The translations under genes and the position numbers were made by a program. This document shows, one piece after another, positions 24,351 through 31,855 of a DNA stretch of 64,000 bases (within the stretch, counting starts at the first letter, position 1; each line of letters starts with the position of its first letter). Source of the DNA: VRUE01 sp963717375 (GTDB lineage Bacteria > Actinomycetota > Thermoleophilia > Solirubrobacterales > 70-9). The DNA lies in NCBI GenBank assembly GCA_963717375.1, contig OY970329.1, positions 2,728,001 through 2,792,000 on the forward strand, written 5' to 3'. The notes beneath the pieces are model-generated. The model was not told the DNA's origin. It made no database searches and worked only from the letters and a program-made list of their open reading frames with translations.

Positions 24351-26470
24351 TGCGCTCCTTCGCCGGCGCTTCCGACCTATCCCAGGCGCAGCTGCGCGAG
24401 GCCCCGGTCCGCTGGCCCCGGCCGAGCGTCCTCGACACGTCGCTGCAGGCGCTTGAGGGCGTCGGCCCAAAGCTGGCGGAGATCGCTGCCGAAGCCGGCA
24501 TTGGCACGGTCGGCGACCTGCTCGCCCGCTTCCCCCGCCGCCACCGCGACCGCCAGATCGTCCCCGTCGCCGCCCTCGAGCCCAAACAGCAGGCGACGAT
24601 CGCCGTCGAAGTCCTCGGCAACGCGCCGCGCCCGTTCCGCAAACGCGGCCTCTCGATCGTCGGGGTCAAGGTCGGCGACGAGAGCGGCGCCGTGCGGGCG
24701 ACATGGTTCAACCAGCCCTGGCTGGCCCAGAAGCTGACCGAAGGGACTCAGCTGCTGCTCACCGGCTCGAACGGCAAACGCGGGTTCACGGTGTCCGAAT
24801 ACGAGTTCACGGGCGACGCCGGCGAGGGCCTGGTCCCCGTCCATCCCGGCACGGACCAGCTCAAAGCCCAGCGGCTGCGGCAATGGATGGAGCAGGCGAT
24901 CCAGATGGTGGGCAACGTGCTCGAGCCGCTTCCGGCGGCGCTGCGGGTGCGCCGCGAGCTGGTCGGGGTCGCCGACGCGATCGCGACCGCGCATTTTCCC
25001 GAGACCGTCGAGGAAATCGACGCCGCCCGCGAGCGGCTGCGATTCGAAGAGCTCTTCCTCTACCAGGCGATCCTGGCGACCCGCAAGCGCGCGCACCGAG
25101 CCTCGCGGCCGGCGCCGAGATTTGGCAGGCCGGGAGAGCAGGTCGGGCGCTGGATCGAGTCGCTGCCGTTCGAGCCGACCCGCGATCAGCTGGCGGCGTT
25201 CGACGAGATCGATGCGGACCTCGTCTCCGGCGAGCCGATGCAGCGCCTGCTGATGGGGGAGGTGGGCTCGGGCAAGACCGTGGTCGCGCTGTACGCGATG
25301 CTGCGCGCGCTGGAAGCGGGCTACCAGGCGGTGCTCATGGCGCCGACCGAGACCCTGGCCGAGCAGCACGCGGTGACGCTGGGAAAGCTGCTGGCGGAAG
25401 AGGCGACACCCTTCGCACTGCTGACCGGGGCGACTCCGGCGGCGAGGCGTGAGGAATCGCTGCAGCGGCTCGCGACCGGGGAGCTGGGCCTGCTCGTCGG
25501 CACCCACGCGCTGATCGAGCCCTCGGTGAGGTTTGCCCGCCTCGGCCTCTGCGTCGTCGATGAGCAGCATCGCTTCGGGGTCGAGCAGCGCAAGGCGCTC
25601 AACGCGAAGGGGGTGGAGGGGATGGCGCCGCACGTGTTGCACATGACCGCGACGCCGATCCCGCGCACGCTCTCGCTGACGACTTACGGGGATCTCGACA
25701 CGACGGCCCTCCACCAGCTGCCATCGGGACGCAAGCCGGTCAAGACCCGGATCGTCGAGGAGGACGACCGCGCCGGCGCCTACGAGTTCATCGGCGGCCA
25801 GCTGCGCGAGGGGCGGCAGGCGTTCGTCGTCTGTCCCCTGGTCGAGGAGTCGGAGAAAATGCAGGGCCGCGCCGCCGAGGTCGAGGCCGAGCGGCTCGCG
25901 GCGGGCGAGCTGCGCGACTTCCGGGTCGGCGTCATCCACGGCCAGATGCGCTCGCTCGACAAGGCCGCGGCGATGGAAGCGTTCGCCGCGGGCGCAACCG
26001 ATGTGCTTGTCGCGACCACCGTGATCGAGGTCGGCATCGACGTGCCGAACGCGACCGTGATGGTGATCGAGGGGGCGGAGCGCTACGGCATCTCGCAGCT
26101 GCACCAGCTGCGTGGCCGCGTCGGTCGCGGCGAGCACGCCTCCTGCTGCCTGCTCTTCCCCGAAGACGCCGGGGCGCTGGCGCGCCAGCGACTGAAGGCA
26201 GTCGAGCGGGAGAGCGACGGCTTCAAGCTGGCCGAGGTCGATCTCAGCCTGCGCGGCGAGGGGGAGGTGCTGGGCACCCGCCAGCACGGCCTGCCGCGCT
26301 TCGCCGTCGCCGAGTTGCCTGAGGACACCCCGACTCTCCTCGCCGCCCGCGACGAGGTGCTGGCCCTGCTGCGCGAGCACGGCAGCCTCGAGGCCCCCGA
26401 GCTCGGCCCGCTGCTGGAGGCCGCGCGTCGCCGCTTCGGCGCCGGTGCCGCCGACCCGATACCACTCTGA
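24350..26470 (+). CDS. recG: ATP-dependent DNA helicase RecG
   Basis: Branch-migrating helicase for stalled forks and Holliday junctions. 706 residues from GTG 24350, which overlaps the fakA stop by 1 nt. N-terminal wedge/OB domain (about 30-240), Walker A MGEVGSGKTVVAL near residue 302, DEQH box (VVDEQHRFGVEQR) near 403, motif VI QLRGRVGRG near 590 and the TRG-type segment FKLAEVDLSLRGEGEVLGTRQHG (LRGEGEVLGTRQHG is the diagnostic part). Confidence 0.95.
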   Translation: MRSFAGASDLSQAQLREAPVRWPRPSVLDTSLQALEGVGPKLAEIAAEAGIGTVGDLLARFPRRHRDRQIVPVAALEPKQQATIAVEVLGNAPRPFRKRGLSIVGVKVGDESGAVRATWFNQPWLAQKLTEGTQLLLTGSNGKRGFTVSEYEFTGDAGEGLVPVHPGTDQLKAQRLRQWMEQAIQMVGNVLEPLPAALRVRRELVGVADAIATAHFPETVEEIDAARERLRFEELFLYQAILATRKRAHRASRPAPRFGRPGEQVGRWIESLPFEPTRDQLAAFDEIDADLVSGEPMQRLLMGEVGSGKTVVALYAMLRALEAGYQAVLMAPTETLAEQHAVTLGKLLAEEATPFALLTGATPAARREESLQRLATGELGLLVGTHALIEPSVRFARLGLCVVDEQHRFGVEQRKALNAKGVEGMAPHVLHMTATPIPRTLSLTTYGDLDTTALHQLPSGRKPVKTRIVEEDDRAGAYEFIGGQLREGRQAFVVCPLVEESEKMQGRAAEVEAERLAAGELRDFRVGVIHGQMRSLDKAAAMEAFAAGATDVLVATTVIEVGIDVPNATVMVIEGAERYGISQLHQLRGRVGRGEHASCCLLFPEDAGALARQRLKAVERESDGFKLAEVDLSLRGEGEVLGTRQHGLPRFAVAELPEDTPTLLAARDEVLALLREHGSLEAPELGPLLEAARRRFGAGAADPIPL

Positions 26471-26472
26471 CC

Positions 26473-27018
26473 ATGAGAGTCATCGCCGGAGACCTCGGTG
26501 GCCGGCAACTGGTCGCGCCGCGTGGCTGGAAGGTGCGGCCGACCTCCGATCGCGCCCGCGAGGCGATCTTCTCAGTGCTCGGCGACCGCGTCAGCGGCGC
26601 CAGCGTGCTCGACCTCTACTGCGGCACCGGCGCCCTCGCGATCGAGGCTCTCTCGCGCGGCGCGGCCAGCGCCACCCTGGTCGATCGCGACACCCGCGCC
26701 GCGCTCGGCAACATCGAGAACCTCGGCCTCGGCGAGCGAGTCGAGCTGGTGCGCGCTGACGTCGCACGCTGGTTGGAGAATCGCGAAGGCGGGGAGGAGA
26801 AGCCCATCTTCGATCTCGTCTTCATCGACGCCCCCTATAGACTCGCCGACCGCGTGGGGCAGGAACTCGATACTCATCTTCCCCTCCTGCTCGGCGACGG
26901 CGGGCGGGCGATCGTCGAGAGCGGTGCCGGCCGGCCGCTCCGCATCGATTCTCTAGCGCGCCTGCGCCAGCGCCGCTACGGCGCCGCCGATGTCTCGATC
27001 TACGGGAGCGCCGAGTAA
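26473..27018 (+). CDS. rsmD: 16S rRNA (guanine-966-N2)-methyltransferase
   Basis: 181 residues. Begins MRVIAGDLGGRQL, PTSDRAREAIFSVL, then SAM motif VLDLYCGTGALAIEALSRG (LDLYCGTGALAIEAL is diagnostic). The catalytic motif, usually DPPY or DPPF, reads FIDAPYRLAD here, a Pro to Ala change. Two nt after recG and overlapping coaD by 1 nt (TAATG). A -10-like TACCAC lies 7 nt before the ATG. Confidence 0.9.
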   Translation: MRVIAGDLGGRQLVAPRGWKVRPTSDRAREAIFSVLGDRVSGASVLDLYCGTGALAIEALSRGAASATLVDRDTRAALGNIENLGLGERVELVRADVARWLENREGGEEKPIFDLVFIDAPYRLADRVGQELDTHLPLLLGDGGRAIVESGAGRPLRIDSLARLRQRRYGAADVSIYGSAE

Positions 27019-27521
27019 TGACCGAGCAGCGGGACGGGACAGTCGTCTGTCCGGGCAGCTACGACCCGGTGACCAATGGCCACATCGACATCATCACCCG
27101 CAGCTCCGAGGTCTTCGAGCGCGTCGTCGTCGGCATCGTCAACAACCCGATGCGCAAGGACAAGACCCTCTTCACCGCCGAGGAGCGCAAGGGGCTGATC
27201 GAAGAAGCGACCGCCGGCCTCGGCAATGTCGAGGCGAGGATCTTCTCCAACCTGCTGGTTGAGTTCGCGCGCGAATCGGGCGCGAGGGCGATCGTCAAGG
27301 GCCTGCGGGCGATCTCCGACTTCGAGTACGAGTTCGAGATGGCCCAGCTCAACCGCAAGCTCGACCCCGGGATCGAGAGCATTTACATGATCGCTTCGCC
27401 CCAATACAGCTTCCTTTCGTCAACTGGAGTCAAGGAAATGGCTACCTTCGGCGGCGACGTTTCCGACCTGGTTCCGGGCCCCGTCGCGGCGGCGATGGCA
27501 CAGCGCCTGGGCGACAGGTAG
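27018..27521 (+). CDS. coaD: Phosphopantetheine adenylyltransferase
   Basis: Penultimate step of coenzyme A synthesis. 167 residues. CPGSYDPVTNGHIDII contains the nucleotidyl-transferase T/HxGH motif (TNGH), followed by NNPMRKDKTLF, GLRAISDFEYEFEMAQLNR and SSTGVKEMA (the ISSS/TxVRE loop). Start ATG overlaps the rsmD stop. Confidence 0.95.
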   Translation: MTEQRDGTVVCPGSYDPVTNGHIDIITRSSEVFERVVVGIVNNPMRKDKTLFTAEERKGLIEEATAGLGNVEARIFSNLLVEFARESGARAIVKGLRAISDFEYEFEMAQLNRKLDPGIESIYMIASPQYSFLSSTGVKEMATFGGDVSDLVPGPVAAAMAQRLGDR

Positions 27522-27607
27522 GCTTTTCCAGCACGGAGCGGTGTGGGAGAGAGCTTGCAAAAAGGCGAGGAAATCACCGCTTCTTCACCCAAGATGCCTC
27601 TGACACG

Positions 27608-27613
27608 TAGGCT
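27608..27613 (+). promoter_or_regulatory. -10 element of sepIVA
   Basis: TAGGCT, 12 nt before ATG 27626, in the 104-nt gap after coaD. No other feature is seen in that gap. Confidence 0.45.
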
Positions 27614-27625
27614 TACGAACTTCTA

Positions 27626-28111
27626 ATGGACGTTCTTGTTCTCATAGACAAGCTGGACGACGTTGTCCACAACGCCCGGCCCGTCCCCCTGACGGACCAG
27701 GTTCGCGTGGACCGCGAGGAGATCTACGATCTCCTCGACCAGATGCGGGCGACGATCCCCGAGGAGATCAAGCAGGCCCGCTGGATCGTCAAGGAGCGCC
27801 AGGAGATGCTGGCCGAGGCCAAGCGCGAGGCCGAGCGGATCGTCCGCGAGGCGCGCGAGCAGCAGGCTCGCCTGATCTCCGACGAGGAGGTCACCAAGCA
27901 GGCCGAGCGCGCCGCCGACGAGATCGTCGAGGACGCCCGCTCACGCGAGCGCGAGATCCGCCTCGGCGCCGAGGACTACGCCGACGAGATCCTCAACACG
28001 CTCGAGGTCAACCTTCAGAAGTTCCTCGCCGCCGTGCAGCGCGGTCGCGACCGCCTCGCCGGCCGCGACGAAGAGCAGCAGCCGGTGCCGGAGCTAGACG
28101 AGCAGCAATAG
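27626..28111 (+). CDS. sepIVA: DivIVA-domain coiled-coil protein, SepIVA-like
   Basis: 161 residues, MDVLVLIDKLDDVVHNARPVPL then REEIYDLLDQMRATIPEEIK, followed by a charged Ala/Glu/Arg coiled coil (about 50-140). In Mycobacterium SepIVA (Rv2927c) lies next to yceD and close to rnc, smc and ftsY, and helps organise septation and envelope growth. Sequence pattern and position match; function here is inferred. The C terminus is glutamine-rich (EEQQPVPELDEQQ). Confidence 0.75.
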   Translation: MDVLVLIDKLDDVVHNARPVPLTDQVRVDREEIYDLLDQMRATIPEEIKQARWIVKERQEMLAEAKREAERIVREAREQQARLISDEEVTKQAERAADEIVEDARSREREIRLGAEDYADEILNTLEVNLQKFLAAVQRGRDRLAGRDEEQQPVPELDEQQ

Positions 28112-28121
28112 CGCTCGGTTG

Positions 28122-28233
28122 AGGAGGGTCGGACACCCCTCCTCTCTCAACTTTTTCGGTGGAGAGCGGTCGGCTGGCCGAGATTGGCGCGCCGAAAAAG
28201 TACAAGCCGTTCAGAGGGGTGTCCGACCCTCCT
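28122..28233 (+). repeat. Nested inverted-repeat element, family D
   Basis: Outer arms of 20 bp are perfect (AGGAGGGTCGGACACCCCTC at 28122-28141 with its complement at 28214-28233). An inner pair ACTTTTTCGG / CCGAAAAAGT (28150-28159, 28192-28201) is nested inside. Lies between convergent sepIVA and yceD and may terminate both, but is far larger than a simple terminator. Arms resemble those at 29320-29388. Confidence 0.75.
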
Positions 28234-28242
28234 GCGAGGGCG

Positions 28243-28770
28243 TTACTGCTCTTCCAGCTTGAGCTCTTTGAGCTTGGCCCACCTTGGGTCGACGCCTGAC
28301 CGGTGTTCGTGGTCGGCCGGGTCGGCGTCGTTGAGGGGCTCGCCGCAGTCTGGGCAGAGGCCGGCGCAGTCGGGGCGGCAGAAGAATTGGGTGGGGATGG
28401 TTAGGACGGCGGCGTCGTGAGCCCAGCGGCCCAGGTCTAGCTCCTCGTTTTCTACGTAGGGGCTGCGCAGGTCATCGTCGTCGGTGTTTTCCTGGGCTAC
28501 CTCGCGGGCGTCGACCTCGGTTTCCAGCGCGGCGCCCTCGAGGCAGCGCATGCAAGGCCCCTCGATGCGGAGGGGAAAGCGGAGGCGGAATGCCCAGCCG
28601 TTGCTCGGCCGGGAGACGTCGAGGCGGGCAGCGACCGACTCGGGTGAGACGGCGTAGGTCTGGCCTGCCAGCTCCAGCGGCTCCAGATGCACGGGCAGCT
28701 CAAGTCGGCGTCCCTCTCCGTGGGAGAGGGAGAGTCGCGCAAGGTCGATGATGGTGGTCGCGTGCGCCAT
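28243..28770 (-). CDS. yceD: YceD/DUF177 family protein
   Basis: 175 residues from ATG 28770. Family features: GPCMRCLEG in the middle and the C-terminal zinc-like cluster FCRPDCAGLCPDCGEPLNDADP (CRPDCAGLCPDCG), ending WAKLKEL. YceD normally sits directly before rpmF in the same direction and is linked to 23S rRNA processing and L32 assembly. Here it points the other way and a methyltransferase gene separates the two. Confidence 0.85.
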   Translation of the reverse strand: MAHATTIIDLARLSLSHGEGRRLELPVHLEPLELAGQTYAVSPESVAARLDVSRPSNGWAFRLRFPLRIEGPCMRCLEGAALETEVDAREVAQENTDDDDLRSPYVENEELDLGRWAHDAAVLTIPTQFFCRPDCAGLCPDCGEPLNDADPADHEHRSGVDPRWAKLKELKLEEQ

Positions 28771-28776
28771 TGCCAC

Positions 28777-28782
28777 TCCTCC
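28777..28782 (-). promoter_or_regulatory. Shine-Dalgarno site of yceD
   Basis: Minus-strand GGAGGA, 6 nt before ATG 28770. It rules out the GTG at 28776, which would have no spacing. Confidence 0.7.
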
Positions 28783-28826
28783 GCTTCAGCCAGGCTTACG
28801 ATGACTGCCTCGGACGAGACTACGGA

Positions 28827-29321
28827 ATGAACCGATTCGACTGGACACCAGAGGTCTACCTCGAGCGAATTCGCTCGCAGATCCCCCGCTACGACGAACT
28901 GCAGGAGCAGGCGATAGCGGCGATTCCGTTCGCGCCGGAGCGAGTGCTCGAGCTGGGGATGGGGACGGGGGAGACCACCCGGCGCCTGATCGAGGCCCAC
29001 CCCGACGCCTGGGTAATCGGTCTCGACGCCAGCCCCGACGTGGTCTTCCGCGCCCGCCAGAGCTACGACGACGTCCAGCTCGCCCGCATGGAGGACCCAC
29101 TGCCCGACGGTCCCTGGGACCTCGTCATCTCGGTCCTCTCGGCCGGCGAACTGCCCGACGACCAGCTCCAGGCTCTTTGCCGCCGTGTGCGAGAGCAGTC
29201 GCGGTCCCTCGTCATCGGCGACGTCTTCGAGCCGGACAAGCTCCAGTCCCTGCTCGACTGGTCGGGTGGTCAGATCGCTTGGCAGGCCGATGACCTAGCC
29301 GTAGTGACAGCGGTCTACTAA
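28827..29321 (+). CDS. Class I SAM-dependent methyltransferase, unknown substrate
   Basis: 164 residues from ATG 28827 (MNRFDWTPEVYLERI). SAM-binding motif VLELGMGTGETTRRL near residue 43, then VIGLDASPDVV (acidic loop for the ribose) and a weak post-motif ISVLSAGELPD. Short, with no substrate domain. Inserted between yceD and rpmF. ATG 28770 upstream is possible but overlaps the yceD start. Confidence 0.7.
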   Translation: MNRFDWTPEVYLERIRSQIPRYDELQEQAIAAIPFAPERVLELGMGTGETTRRLIEAHPDAWVIGLDASPDVVFRARQSYDDVQLARMEDPLPDGPWDLVISVLSAGELPDDQLQALCRRVREQSRSLVIGDVFEPDKLQSLLDWSGGQIAWQADDLAVVTAVY

Positions 29322-29388
29322 AGGGTCCGGCACCCCTCCGAAAACACTCCAGCGCGAAGCGCGTTTTCGGAGGGGTGCCGGACCCTTT
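29320..29388 (+). terminator. 26-bp perfect hairpin after the methyltransferase gene
   Basis: Arms at 29320-29345 and 29363-29388 (AAAGGGTCCGGCACCCCTCC outermost) pair perfectly around a 17-nt loop; the left arm begins in the stop codon and the right arm ends CCCTTT. Acts plausibly as a terminator before rpmF. The arm core GGGTCcGgCACCCCTC is related to that of the element at 28122. Confidence 0.65.
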
Positions 29389-29412
29389 CTCGCTCCTGGA
29401 GCTTCCGGCCGC

Positions 29413-29418
29413 TACCAT
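29413..29418 (+). promoter_or_regulatory. -10 element of rpmF
   Basis: TACCAT, 9 nt before ATG 29428, the same hexamer as before rpmB. Confidence 0.5.
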
Positions 29419-29427
29419 GCCGCGACC

Positions 29428-29640
29428 ATGGCTGTCCCGAAGAAGAGAACTTCCAGTGCTCGCCGCGACAAGCGCCGGGCCAACCACAAGGCCGGCAAGG
29501 CGCGCTTGAACCAGTGCCCGCGCTGCCACAGCCCTCGCCTGCCGCACCGCGTGTGCCCCACCTGCGGCACCTACGCCGGGCGTGAGGTAATCAAACACAC
29601 CGTCGCCGAGCCCTCGGCGACACCCACCGACTCGGAGTAG
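29428..29640 (+). CDS. rpmF: 50S ribosomal protein L32 (zinc-binding form)
   Basis: 70 residues, MAVPKKRTSSARRDKRRANHK then CPRCHSPRLPHRVCPTCGTYAGREV: two CxxC pairs, the zinc form. An extra 14-residue tail follows. First gene of rpmF-plsX-acpP-rnc. Confidence 0.95.
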   Translation: MAVPKKRTSSARRDKRRANHKAGKARLNQCPRCHSPRLPHRVCPTCGTYAGREVIKHTVAEPSATPTDSE

Positions 29641-29645
29641 CGCTC

Positions 29646-30680
29646 TTGGGTCGCGGCGCGACCGTGGCCCTGGATGGATTCGGGGCCGAGCAGGGCTTTG
29701 ACGTGCTCGCCGAGGGCGCGCGGATGGCGGCGGCGGACGGGATACGACTGCGGGTCTTCGGTCCAGCCGACCTGCTTGGACTGAAGGGCGTCGACGGGAT
29801 CGAGGTCGTTCCCACCGCTGAGTGGATCGGCAACGAGGAGGACCCAGTCGTCGCAGTTCGCGCCAAGAAGGAGGCCTCTGTGGTCCGCGCCGCCGCCGAC
29901 GTTGCGGAAGGGCGCGCCGACGCGATGGTCAGCGCTGGCTCGACGGGGGCGGCGATGGCGGCCGCCACCTTTGGCCTGCGCCGGCTCAAGGGAGTGCAGC
30001 GGCCGGCCCTTGCCGTGCAGCTGCCGGTCCCCGGCAAGCGGGTGCTCTTCCTCGACGTCGGCGCCAACGTCGAGGTGCGGGCCCAGCACCTGGTCCAGTT
30101 CGCCTTCCTCGGCGCCGCCTTCAGCGCCGCCGTGCTCGGGGCCGAGCGGCCCCGCGTCGGCCTGCTCTCGGTTGGTGAGGAGGCGGGCAAGGGGCGCGAG
30201 GAAGTGGTCGCCGCGCACGAGATCCTCTCCTCGGCGCCCGGGATTGATTTCGCCGGCAACGTCGAGGGGCGCGATCTGCCGAGCGGTGTCGCCGACGTCG
30301 TCGTCACCGACGGCTTCACCGGCAACGTCGCGTTGAAGCTGATGGAGGGAACCGCCAAGACCGTGACCGGGGCGATCCGCGACGCGGCCCGCTCCAACCC
30401 GCTGGCCGCGCTCGGCGGCCTGCTGATGCGACCGGCGCTCGGCGGTCTGCGCCGCGAGCTGCACCCGGACACCACCGGCGGCGCGATCCTGCTCGGGCTG
30501 CGCGGCATCGCCGTGGTCGGGCACGGCAGCTCGGGGGCCGACGGAATCGCCAACGCCGTGCGCCTGGCGGCCCGCTGCGTCGAGACCGATGCCGTCGGTC
30601 GCACCGCGGCGCTGCTGCGGGAGGGCGGCGCCGGCCGCGGCGAACTGGCCGCAAATAGCGAGATCGCGGAGGGCTCGTGA
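29646..30680 (+). CDS. plsX: Phosphate acyltransferase PlsX
   Basis: Converts acyl-ACP to acyl-phosphate for phospholipid synthesis. 344 residues from TTG 29646, 5 nt after the rpmF stop; the usual (I/V)AVDAMGGD start reads TVALDGFGAE, so the substrate-site opening is diverged. Other motifs are standard: MVSAGSTGAAMAAA, ALAVQLPV, FLDVGANVEVR, and VVTDGFTGNVALKLMEG. acpP follows after 13 nt, as in many bacteria. Confidence 0.9.
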   Translation: MGRGATVALDGFGAEQGFDVLAEGARMAAADGIRLRVFGPADLLGLKGVDGIEVVPTAEWIGNEEDPVVAVRAKKEASVVRAAADVAEGRADAMVSAGSTGAAMAAATFGLRRLKGVQRPALAVQLPVPGKRVLFLDVGANVEVRAQHLVQFAFLGAAFSAAVLGAERPRVGLLSVGEEAGKGREEVVAAHEILSSAPGIDFAGNVEGRDLPSGVADVVVTDGFTGNVALKLMEGTAKTVTGAIRDAARSNPLAALGGLLMRPALGGLRRELHPDTTGGAILLGLRGIAVVGHGSSGADGIANAVRLAARCVETDAVGRTAALLREGGAGRGELAANSEIAEGS

Positions 30681-30693
30681 TAGGAAACCGGCG

Positions 30694-30939
30694 ATGACCC
30701 ATGAGGAAGTCCTCACCCTGGTCCGCGAGCACCTCGCCGAGGAGCTCGAGGTCGACGCCGCCGAGATCGGCGAGGGCACCCGCTTCAAGGAGGACCTCGA
30801 CGCCGACTCGCTCGACCTCTACGAGCTGGTGATGGAGCTGGAGGACACCTACGGGATCTCCGTCTCCGAGGAGCAGGCGGCGAAGATCGCAACCGTCGGC
30901 GACGCAGTCGCGTTCGTGCTCGACCACGCCCCCGCGTGA
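30694..30939 (+). CDS. acpP: Acyl carrier protein
   Basis: 81 residues, acidic four-helix protein. The phosphopantetheine attachment serine is in DLDADSLDLYELVMELED (residue about 37); the prosthetic group comes from CoA (coaD nearby). Its GTGA end overlaps the rnc start. Confidence 0.95.
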   Translation: MTHEEVLTLVREHLAEELEVDAAEIGEGTRFKEDLDADSLDLYELVMELEDTYGISVSEEQAAKIATVGDAVAFVLDHAPA

Positions 30940-31613
30940 GCGTCGCCGCACTTTCAGAGCTGATCGCGGAGCTCCCCGACGACCTGCGCCGCCAGGCGCT
31001 GACTCACTCCTCGTGGACCGAGGACCGGACCGAGTCCTACGAGCGCCTCGCCTACCTCGGCGACAGCGTGCTCGCGCTAGCGGTCGCCGGCCATCTGATC
31101 GACCACTTTCCCGGCGTCGATGCGGGCGGGCTGACCAAGGTCCACAACCAGGCGGTCAGCGGCGTCTCCTGCGCCGAGGTCGGGCGCGAGCTCGACGTGC
31201 CGGCGATGCTGCGCGCCAACGAGCCGGAGGAGATGCCGGTCGGGATCCCGGCCGAGGTGCTGCTGAGCGGAGAGCGCCCCCTGCCCGAGGCGACCGAGGC
31301 GCTGATCGGGGCCTGCTTCTTAGCTTTTGGTTTCGAGCGCGTCTCGGGCGCCGTCGCCGCCGCTTTCGAGCCGCGGATCGAGCACGCCAGCGAGACCAGG
31401 ATCGACTTCAAGTCGGCCCTGCAAGAGCTGCTGGCGCGCCGCCGTGCGCGCGTAAGCTACGAGGTCAGCGCTGAATCGGGCCCTCCGCACCGGCGCCGCT
31501 TCGAGGTGGCGGCGATCGTCGACTCCGAGAAGATCGGCGAAGGGGTGGGCAGGAGCAAGAAGGCGGCAGAGCAAGCTGCGGCCGAGCAGGCGCTAAAGCG
31601 CTTGGGAGGCTAG
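30936..31613 (+). CDS. rnc: Ribonuclease III
   Basis: Cuts double-stranded RNA in rRNA and mRNA processing. 225 residues: endonuclease domain (1-150) and a dsRNA-binding domain ending GVGRSKKAAEQAAAEQALKRL. The signature normally ERLEFLGDSVL reads ERLAYLGDSVL, and LADTVEALIG reads LPEATEALIG. By alignment to the E. coli enzyme this keeps Glu38, Asp45 and Glu117 but changes Glu41 to Ala and Asp114 to Glu. Overlaps acpP by 4 nt. Confidence 0.9.
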   Translation: MSVAALSELIAELPDDLRRQALTHSSWTEDRTESYERLAYLGDSVLALAVAGHLIDHFPGVDAGGLTKVHNQAVSGVSCAEVGRELDVPAMLRANEPEEMPVGIPAEVLLSGERPLPEATEALIGACFLAFGFERVSGAVAAAFEPRIEHASETRIDFKSALQELLARRRARVSYEVSAESGPPHRRRFEVAAIVDSEKIGEGVGRSKKAAEQAAAEQALKRLGG

Positions 31614-31776
31614 ATGACTGAAGCCCAATTGACGCACCCACGGATGACACGCCTGGCGCGGCGCTGGATCGCCACCCACCGCCTCGCGCGTAGCGCCGCT
31701 ACGCGCAGCGGCTGCGGGCGGCGCCCAGCTTGGCCAGTCGCGCCCCCGCGGGCACGTCAATTGGGCTTCAGTCATC
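31613..31776 (+). repeat. Large inverted-repeat element between rnc and smc
   Basis: 22-bp perfect arms (GATGACTGAAGCCCAATTGA... at 31613-31634 and its complement at 31755-31776) enclose about 120 bp rich in hairpins, including GCGCGTAG/CTACGCGC. Same layout as family A (copy-specific arms around a structured core) but a different core. Fills the place where mutM often lies in Actinobacteria. Confidence 0.7.
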
Positions 31777-31822
31777 GGAATATGGCGTTGCGTCCGACCC
31801 AACAGAGAGCCTTGGCGAACAC

Positions 31823-31838
31823 GGGGTCTCGAGACCCC
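31823..31838 (+). promoter_or_regulatory. 16-bp palindrome upstream of smc
   Basis: GGGGTCTCGAGACCCC, perfect, ending 17 nt before the smc ATG. Could be an operator or a 5' hairpin; no clear -10 is seen close by. Confidence 0.35.
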
Positions 31839-31855
31839 GGCCGGAGAAACCACGC

